Notes under the pieces: generated by a model
What the model saw: the letters and a program-made list of their open reading frames with translations, nothing else
Told to the model about the DNA's origin: nothing
The model's database searches: none
Made by a program: the position numbers and the translations under genes
Assembly: GCF_002483315.1 (NCBI RefSeq)
Contig: NZ_DLHR01000014.1
Coordinates: 97,650 to 161,649, forward strand
Reading direction: 5' to 3'
Length of the DNA stretch: 64,000 nt
Origin: Flavobacterium sp. UBA7663
GTDB lineage: Bacteria > Bacteroidota > Bacteroidia > Flavobacteriales > Flavobacteriaceae
In this document: positions 60,021-64,000 of the stretch, in pieces
Layout: every line of letters starts with the position of its first letter
How positions within the stretch are numbered: the stretch's first letter is position 1

Positions 60021-60548
60021 ATGAGAAAATTAGCCAACGCAGAATTAGAACGCAAAAACATCAACGAGTTTAAAAAGGCTCAAAAAACACCTATCATTGT
60101 AATCTTAGACGATATTAGAAGTTTACACAATATTGGTTCTGTTTTTAGAACTTCGGATGCTTTTTTGATTGAAAAGATTTATTTGTGTGGTATTACGGCT
60201 ACTCCGCCCAACAAAGAAATTCACAAAACTGCTCTTGGCGCTACTGAAACTGTGACTTGGGAATATGCGAAAGACGTTTTAGAAGTGGTAAATCAATTGA
60301 AACAAGAAAATGTAAAAGTGTATTCGGTGGAACAAACTGAAAATGCCATTATGTTGGATGATTTTCAACCAGAAACTAATATCAAATATGCCTTAATCTT
60401 TGGAAACGAAGTAAAAGGTGTTTCGCAAGAGGCTATTAATTTAAGCGATGGCGTGATTGAAATTCCGCAATTGGGAAGCAAACATTCGTTGAATATTTCG
60501 GTGAGTGCTGGGATTGTAATTTGGGATTTGTTTCAAAAAATGAAGTAA
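60021..60548 (+). CDS. TrmH/SpoU family RNA 2'-O-methyltransferase
   Basis: This 175-residue SPOUT enzyme methylates a ribose 2'-OH in tRNA or rRNA. The three family motifs are present: motif 1 ILDDIRSLHNIGSVFRTSDAF (whose Asn and Arg are catalytic), motif 2 ALIFGNEVKGVSQEAI, and motif 3 VIEIPQLGSKHSLNISVSAGIVIWDLF, which forms the trefoil knot that binds SAM. There is no N-terminal substrate-binding domain, so the protein is of the short type, like TrmL or YfiF-less forms. The RNA target is not readable. Confidence 0.92.
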   Translation: MRKLANAELERKNINEFKKAQKTPIIVILDDIRSLHNIGSVFRTSDAFLIEKIYLCGITATPPNKEIHKTALGATETVTWEYAKDVLEVVNQLKQENVKVYSVEQTENAIMLDDFQPETNIKYALIFGNEVKGVSQEAINLSDGVIEIPQLGSKHSLNISVSAGIVIWDLFQKMK

Positions 60549-60549
60549 A

Positions 60550-60626
60550 ATTTTCGGAACAAAGATTGAAGAAATTAAATAAATTTTTAAAATCTGTGTA
60601 AATCCGTTTAATCTGTGTTCCAAAAT
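60550..60626. repeat. Intergenic element: AATCTGTGT micro-repeat flanked by imperfect inverted ends
   Basis: AATCTGTGT occurs at 60591-60599 and 60610-60618, with AATCCGTTTA between them. The ends of the gap, TTTTCGGAACA (60551-60561) and TGTTCCAAAA (60616-60625), are imperfect inverted copies. The element fills the convergent gap between the TrmH and folK-dNK genes. No coding or RNA-gene signal is seen. Confidence 0.5.
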
Positions 60627-61759
60627 CAATTTTTAATCTTGTTGTTAATCTCATTCAACAAAAACACATAATCTTCTTGTTTTTTCACAAAATCTAAATC
60701 CGAAACATCAATAATTAACACATTCAAATCGGTTTGCGTTTTAATGTAATCTAGATAACCTTGATTGATTTTTTCTAAATAATCTGCCGGAATTTCTTGC
60801 TCATAGCTTCTGCCACGCTTTTTGATGTTTTCTAAAAGGCGTTCAGTATTTTGATACAAATACACGTACAAATCAGGTTTTGGCATTTCTTTGTGGATGA
60901 TGTCAAACATGGTTTTATACAAACGAAATTCGTCTTCTTGAAGCGTAACTTTGGCAAAAATCAAGGATTTAAAAATGTGGTAATCGGCCACTACAAAATC
61001 TTTAAATAAGTCAAATTGCGCTAAATCATCAGCTAATTGTTGGTATCTGTCAGCTAAAAACGACATTTCTAAAGGAAACGCATAACGACTTTGGTCTTTA
61101 TAAAACTTCGGCAAAAACGGATTGTCAGCAAAACGTTCTAAAACTAATTTAGCATTGCAATCTTCGGCTATTTTAGTTGACAAAGTAGTTTTTCCTGCTC
61201 CAATATTTCCTTCAATCGCAATGTAATTGAATTGTTGTAATTGGAGTTTTTCAATTGGAGAAATTATAGAATGAACAGCTTTTATTTCGCTTTTGTCTTC
61301 GGTTTGAAGTAATAGTTGTGTAATAGATTTCTTTAAAGTTGGATGTTCCCAATTTAATCCTAAATCTGACATCGGTTGCAAAACAAATTTGCGATTATGC
61401 ATTAATGAGTGTGGAACTTCCAAAGTTTCTGTCAAAATAATTTCTTCATCAAAAGCAATTATATCTACATCAATAATTCGGGCTTGATAACCTGAATCTT
61501 TAGAACGAATTCTTCCTAACTTCTTCTCTACTTTTAAAACCTGCTTCAAAATTTTTTGAGCCGATTTTGACGTATGAATTAGAATAGCAGCGTTATAAAA
61601 AGGTTCGCTTTCAAAACCCCAAGCAGGTGTTTCATAAATTTTGGAAACCTTTACAACTGTTGCTACTTCGTTATGAATCAAATCAATACAAGACTGAATC
61701 GTTTCTAATCGATTGCCTTGATTACTTCCTAATGATAAAATGACTTGATGTTGACTCAT
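60626..61759 (-). CDS. folK: Fusion of HPPK (FolK) with a deoxynucleoside kinase
   Basis: This 377-residue protein, read from the ATG at 61759, joins two enzymes. Residues 1 to about 160 are 6-hydroxymethyl-7,8-dihydropterin pyrophosphokinase (folate synthesis): VILSLGSNQGNR, WGFESEPFYNAA, LEKKLGR-like VEKKLGRIRSKDSGYQARIIDVDIIAF with the two Mg-binding Asp, and PHSLMHNRKFVLQPM. From about 178 a deoxynucleoside kinase follows: IEGNIGAGKTTLS (P-loop), LERFADNPFLPKFY (E-R-F), DRYQQL and the KKRGRSYEQEI lid. This type phosphorylates deoxyadenosine or deoxyguanosine. The longer start at 61828 is rejected because it adds an unrelated basic segment. Confidence 0.93.
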   Translation of the reverse strand: MSQHQVILSLGSNQGNRLETIQSCIDLIHNEVATVVKVSKIYETPAWGFESEPFYNAAILIHTSKSAQKILKQVLKVEKKLGRIRSKDSGYQARIIDVDIIAFDEEIILTETLEVPHSLMHNRKFVLQPMSDLGLNWEHPTLKKSITQLLLQTEDKSEIKAVHSIISPIEKLQLQQFNYIAIEGNIGAGKTTLSTKIAEDCNAKLVLERFADNPFLPKFYKDQSRYAFPLEMSFLADRYQQLADDLAQFDLFKDFVVADYHIFKSLIFAKVTLQEDEFRLYKTMFDIIHKEMPKPDLYVYLYQNTERLLENIKKRGRSYEQEIPADYLEKINQGYLDYIKTQTDLNVLIIDVSDLDFVKKQEDYVFLLNEINNKIKN

Positions 61760-61874
61760 ATTGGCAAAATAACAAACAATTTTAGACTTATAATTTACCT
61801 TTCTTGTTTTTTTATGAACATGTAACAATTTTATGCTTTTAACTACTAATTAGGTAATTAATAAATAAATTGAA

Positions 61875-63641
61875 ATGAGATTTTTAGGAAATGTATTAGC
61901 TACAATTGTAGGTATATTTATTTTTTGTATGATTTTTTTCTTCGGAATTATAATCATTGGTGCCATTGCAGGTAGTGGAGATGACACGGTTAGTGTAAAA
62001 AAGAATTCGGTTATTGAATTGGATTTATCAAAAGTATCTTTAGACTATGCTGGAAAAACAAATTACAAAGACTTCAATTACTTTGAAGCACACCATGATG
62101 GTGTAACAGATATTTTAAATGCGATTGAAGCAGCTAAAACCGATGACAAAATCAAAGGAATTTCTATTTTAAACAATCAATCTCAGTTAGGATTAGCGCA
62201 AAGCAAAGCCGTTCGTGATAAATTAGAAGAGTTTAAAAAATCAGGCAAATTTGTTTATGCTTATGCAAATTATTATACGCAAGGTGAATATTACTTGAAT
62301 TCGGTTGCCGATCAAGTGTATTTGAATCCAATGGGAGAAGTTGATTTCAAAGGACTATCTTCTGAAATTATATACATGAAAGATTTACAAGAGAAATCGG
62401 GTGTAAAAATGGAAGTTATTCGTCATGGAAAATACAAAAGTGCAGTAGAACCTTTCTTAGCTCAAGAAATGAGTCCGGAAAATCGTGAACAAATGACGGT
62501 TTTATTGAACTCGGTTTGGAATACAATTGTTGCCGATATTTCTAAAAGCAGAAAATTATCTATTGCTCAATTGAATGCTATAGCCAATACTTTAGGTGCA
62601 AGAACTCCTGAATTAGCTTTAGCTAATAAATTAGTTGACAAAGTAGCATATGAAGATGAGTATCATGATATGATTAGAGCGAAATTAAAAGTAGACAAAA
62701 AAGAAAAATACGATATTGTTAGCATTACTGATTATGCTAAAAAAGCATCTTCTACAGTTGAAGATTACTCTAAAAATGACATTATTGCTGTAATTTATGC
62801 TCAAGGTGAAATTGCAGGTGGTGAAGGCGATGTTAATGTAATTGGTGAAGGTTCTATCAAACGTTCTTTACAAGAAGCTCGTGAAGATGAAGATGTAAAA
62901 GCAATTGTTTTACGTGTGAATAGTCCTGGAGGAAGCGCTTTAACTTCTGAATTGATTTGGAGAGAAATTGAAATCACTAAAAAAGTCAAACCAGTAGTTG
63001 TTTCTATGGGTAATTATGCAGCTTCAGGTGGTTATTATATTGCGGCTAATGCGGATAGAATTTTCGCTGAACCAAATACGATTACAGGTTCGATTGGTGT
63101 TTTCGGAATGTTACCGAACATGAACCAACTAGGCAAAAATATCGGAATTAATGCCGAACAAGTGAAAACACACGAAAACGCAAGCGGCTATAGTGTTTTT
63201 GAGCCAATTGAAGAAAATTTCAAAGGATTTGTTTTAGAAAGCATCGAAAAAACATACGCTACTTTCTTAAAACGTGTAGCTGATGGTAGAAAAATGACAA
63301 CTGAAGAAGTTGATGCTATAGCACAAGGAAGAGTTTGGACAGGTGTTGACGCTCACAAACTTGGCTTAGTAGATGAAATCGGAGGTTTAGATGCAGCAAT
63401 CAAATACGCAGCTAAACTTGGGAAAACTTCTTCTTACAGAACAGAAAACTATCCAGAATACGAGAAAAACTTTGAAGATTTATTAGCTAATTTCACTGGA
63501 ATAGCAATGTTTAAAACTAAAGAACAATTATTAAAAGAGCAATTAGGCGAAGAAGGCTTTCAAATGCTGGAACAAATCAAACGTGTTAAAAGCAGAAAAG
63601 GAATCCAAGCCATTATGCCTTATGAAATTGTAATAAACTAA
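61875..63641 (+). CDS. sppA: Signal peptide peptidase SppA, 67K type
   Basis: This 588-residue inner-membrane serine protease degrades cleaved signal peptides. The N-terminal membrane helix is FLGNVLATIVGIFIFCMIFFFGIIIIG. The chain has two homologous halves. The N-terminal half carries the catalytic Lys in RHGKYKSAVEPFLAQEMSPENR, and the C-terminal half carries the nucleophile Ser in GNYAASGGYYIAANADRIFAEPNTITGSIGVFG. VLRVNSPGGSALTSELIWREI and RVWTGVDAHKLGLVDEIGGL are family hallmarks. Length is like E. coli SppA. A strong terminator follows. Confidence 0.95.
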   Translation: MRFLGNVLATIVGIFIFCMIFFFGIIIIGAIAGSGDDTVSVKKNSVIELDLSKVSLDYAGKTNYKDFNYFEAHHDGVTDILNAIEAAKTDDKIKGISILNNQSQLGLAQSKAVRDKLEEFKKSGKFVYAYANYYTQGEYYLNSVADQVYLNPMGEVDFKGLSSEIIYMKDLQEKSGVKMEVIRHGKYKSAVEPFLAQEMSPENREQMTVLLNSVWNTIVADISKSRKLSIAQLNAIANTLGARTPELALANKLVDKVAYEDEYHDMIRAKLKVDKKEKYDIVSITDYAKKASSTVEDYSKNDIIAVIYAQGEIAGGEGDVNVIGEGSIKRSLQEAREDEDVKAIVLRVNSPGGSALTSELIWREIEITKKVKPVVVSMGNYAASGGYYIAANADRIFAEPNTITGSIGVFGMLPNMNQLGKNIGINAEQVKTHENASGYSVFEPIEENFKGFVLESIEKTYATFLKRVADGRKMTTEEVDAIAQGRVWTGVDAHKLGLVDEIGGLDAAIKYAAKLGKTSSYRTENYPEYEKNFEDLLANFTGIAMFKTKEQLLKEQLGEEGFQMLEQIKRVKSRKGIQAIMPYEIVIN

Positions 63642-63658
63642 TTCAAATTCAAACACAT

Positions 63659-63697
63659 AAAAATCCCAAAAGCAATTTGTTTTTGGGATTTTTTTTA
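63659..63697 (+). terminator. Terminator of sppA
   Basis: AATCCCAAAA pairs with TTTTGGGATT, extended by three A-T pairs, with a 9-base loop and a T run, 18 bases after the sppA stop. Confidence 0.9.
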
Positions 63698-63736
63698 TAA
63701 GTTTAACGTAGCTTTAATCCCAATCTATATTTTTGG

Positions 63737-63752
63737 TACTACTTTTGTAGTA
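63737..63752 (+). promoter_or_regulatory. Palindrome overlapping the -7 box of the AsmA-like gene
   Basis: TACTTTTG at 63740-63747 is a perfect -7 match. It lies inside the perfect inverted repeat TACTAC-TTTT-GTAGTA (63737-63752), so a dimeric regulator bound there would cover the promoter. The leader to the ATG at 63818 is about 66 bases. Confidence 0.5.
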
Positions 63753-63817
63753 AATACATGATAATTTGATTACAAATCGAAACAAAAAATCTATTCGCAC
63801 TCTTAAAAAGTAAAATT

Positions 63818-64000
63818 ATGTTGAAAAAAATCTTAAAAGGAACTGGAATTTTCCTATTAGTAACCATCATCGCATTGGCAGCTGCGCCTTTTTTATTCAA
63901 AGATAAAATCAAGGAAATGATTGCTAAAACTTTGAACGAAAATGTAAATGCCAACATTGCATTTGAAGATGTAGATTTGAGTTTGTTCAAAAGTTTTCCG
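63818..64000 (+). CDS. Start of an AsmA family protein, cut by the window end
   Basis: The first 61 codons are present and the frame stays open to the window edge. The N-terminus has a membrane helix (GTGIFLLVTIIALAAAPFLF) followed by IKEMIAKTLNENVNANIAFEDVDLSLFKSFP. This matches the start of AsmA-type proteins, where helix, amphipathic segment and F-x-D-x-x-L-S-x-F-x-x-F-P begin the repeating beta-groove domain. AsmA-like proteins are large, anchored in the inner membrane, and thought to move phospholipids across the periplasm. The rest lies outside the window. Confidence 0.82.
   Translation, partial: MLKKILKGTGIFLLVTIIALAAAPFLFKDKIKEMIAKTLNENVNANIAFEDVDLSLFKSFP

Noticed and set aside
63739..63990. 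Minus-strand 83-codon open frame at the window end
   Set aside because: It is antisense to the AsmA-like gene start, whose membrane helix and family pattern are convincing.
1..64000. CRISPR arrays, prophage, insertion sequences or defence islands
   Set aside because: No regularly spaced repeats with unique spacers, no transposase or integrase, and no recognised defence genes were found on either strand.

Overview
The window is an AT-rich chromosomal segment from a member of the Bacteroidota, most probably a Flavobacterium-like member of the Flavobacteriaceae. The case rests on gene content: a type IX secretion plug protein, a very large type B gliding-motility/T9SS substrate, DUF3667, DUF5916 and S46 peptidase families, a six-gene Na+-NQR, and a folK-deoxynucleoside kinase fusion. 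It also rests on signals: many genes have a TAnnTTTG -7 element, and purine-rich Shine-Dalgarno sites are mostly missing. No phage, insertion sequence, CRISPR array or integrase is visible. Genes are densely packed and no stretch over 300 bases lacks a gene.

Layout. 1-5.6 kb: the 5' end of a tRNA on the minus strand, a GNAT enzyme, two L,D-transpeptidases whose 3' ends overlap convergently, and an outer-membrane DUF5916 protein. 5.6-12.6 kb: gpmI with a coupled collagen-like lipoprotein, then a TetR regulator - ABC half-transporter - HlyD - TolC operon that forms a type I-like export apparatus; the ATPase has lost most catalytic motifs. 12.6-20.7 kb: a 1200-residue T9SS substrate, an RRM protein, an acetyl-CoA hydrolase/transferase, map, a DUF3667 protein and a methyltransferase. 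20.8-32.1 kb (minus strand): an M16 peptidase, apbE and a small partner gene, then nqrF-E-D-C-B-A. Between nqrF and the small gene lie two small membrane-anchored ORFs bracketed by a perfect 41-bp direct repeat that contains the nqrF terminator.

32.3-43.2 kb: T9SS plug - DUF3667 - apaG, pruA, a lipoprotein, rsmG, a fatty-acid desaturase, an aminotransferase, another lipoprotein and a U32 (RlhA/TrhP-type) protein. 43.3-47.6 kb: a Crp/Fnr regulator upstream of a pirin - GNAT - YjdI-like Fe-S - FMN reductase cluster, with a palindrome where a class II activator would bind; then fabD and a YihY/BrkB protein. 47.7-53.6 kb: a small lipoprotein, a large exported surface protein, galE, a DegT aminotransferase, Kdo transferase and a GNAT. 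53.6-64 kb: a DPP11-like S46 peptidase, two tandem paralogous small lipoproteins, a DUF1508 protein, a tRNA-Gly/tRNA-Leu operon, mutS, a TrmH/SpoU methyltransferase, folK-dNK, sppA, and the start of an AsmA-like gene cut by the window end.

Most of the window is ordinary core genome. The points most worth checking are the repeat-bracketed two-gene insertion behind nqrF, the ABC exporter with a degenerate nucleotide-binding domain, promoters whose -7 box sits 4-5 nt from the start codon (predicting leaderless mRNAs), the candidate Crp/Fnr operator, and several short-period intergenic micro-repeats that may belong to dispersed families. I cannot claim a proven new system from sequence alone.
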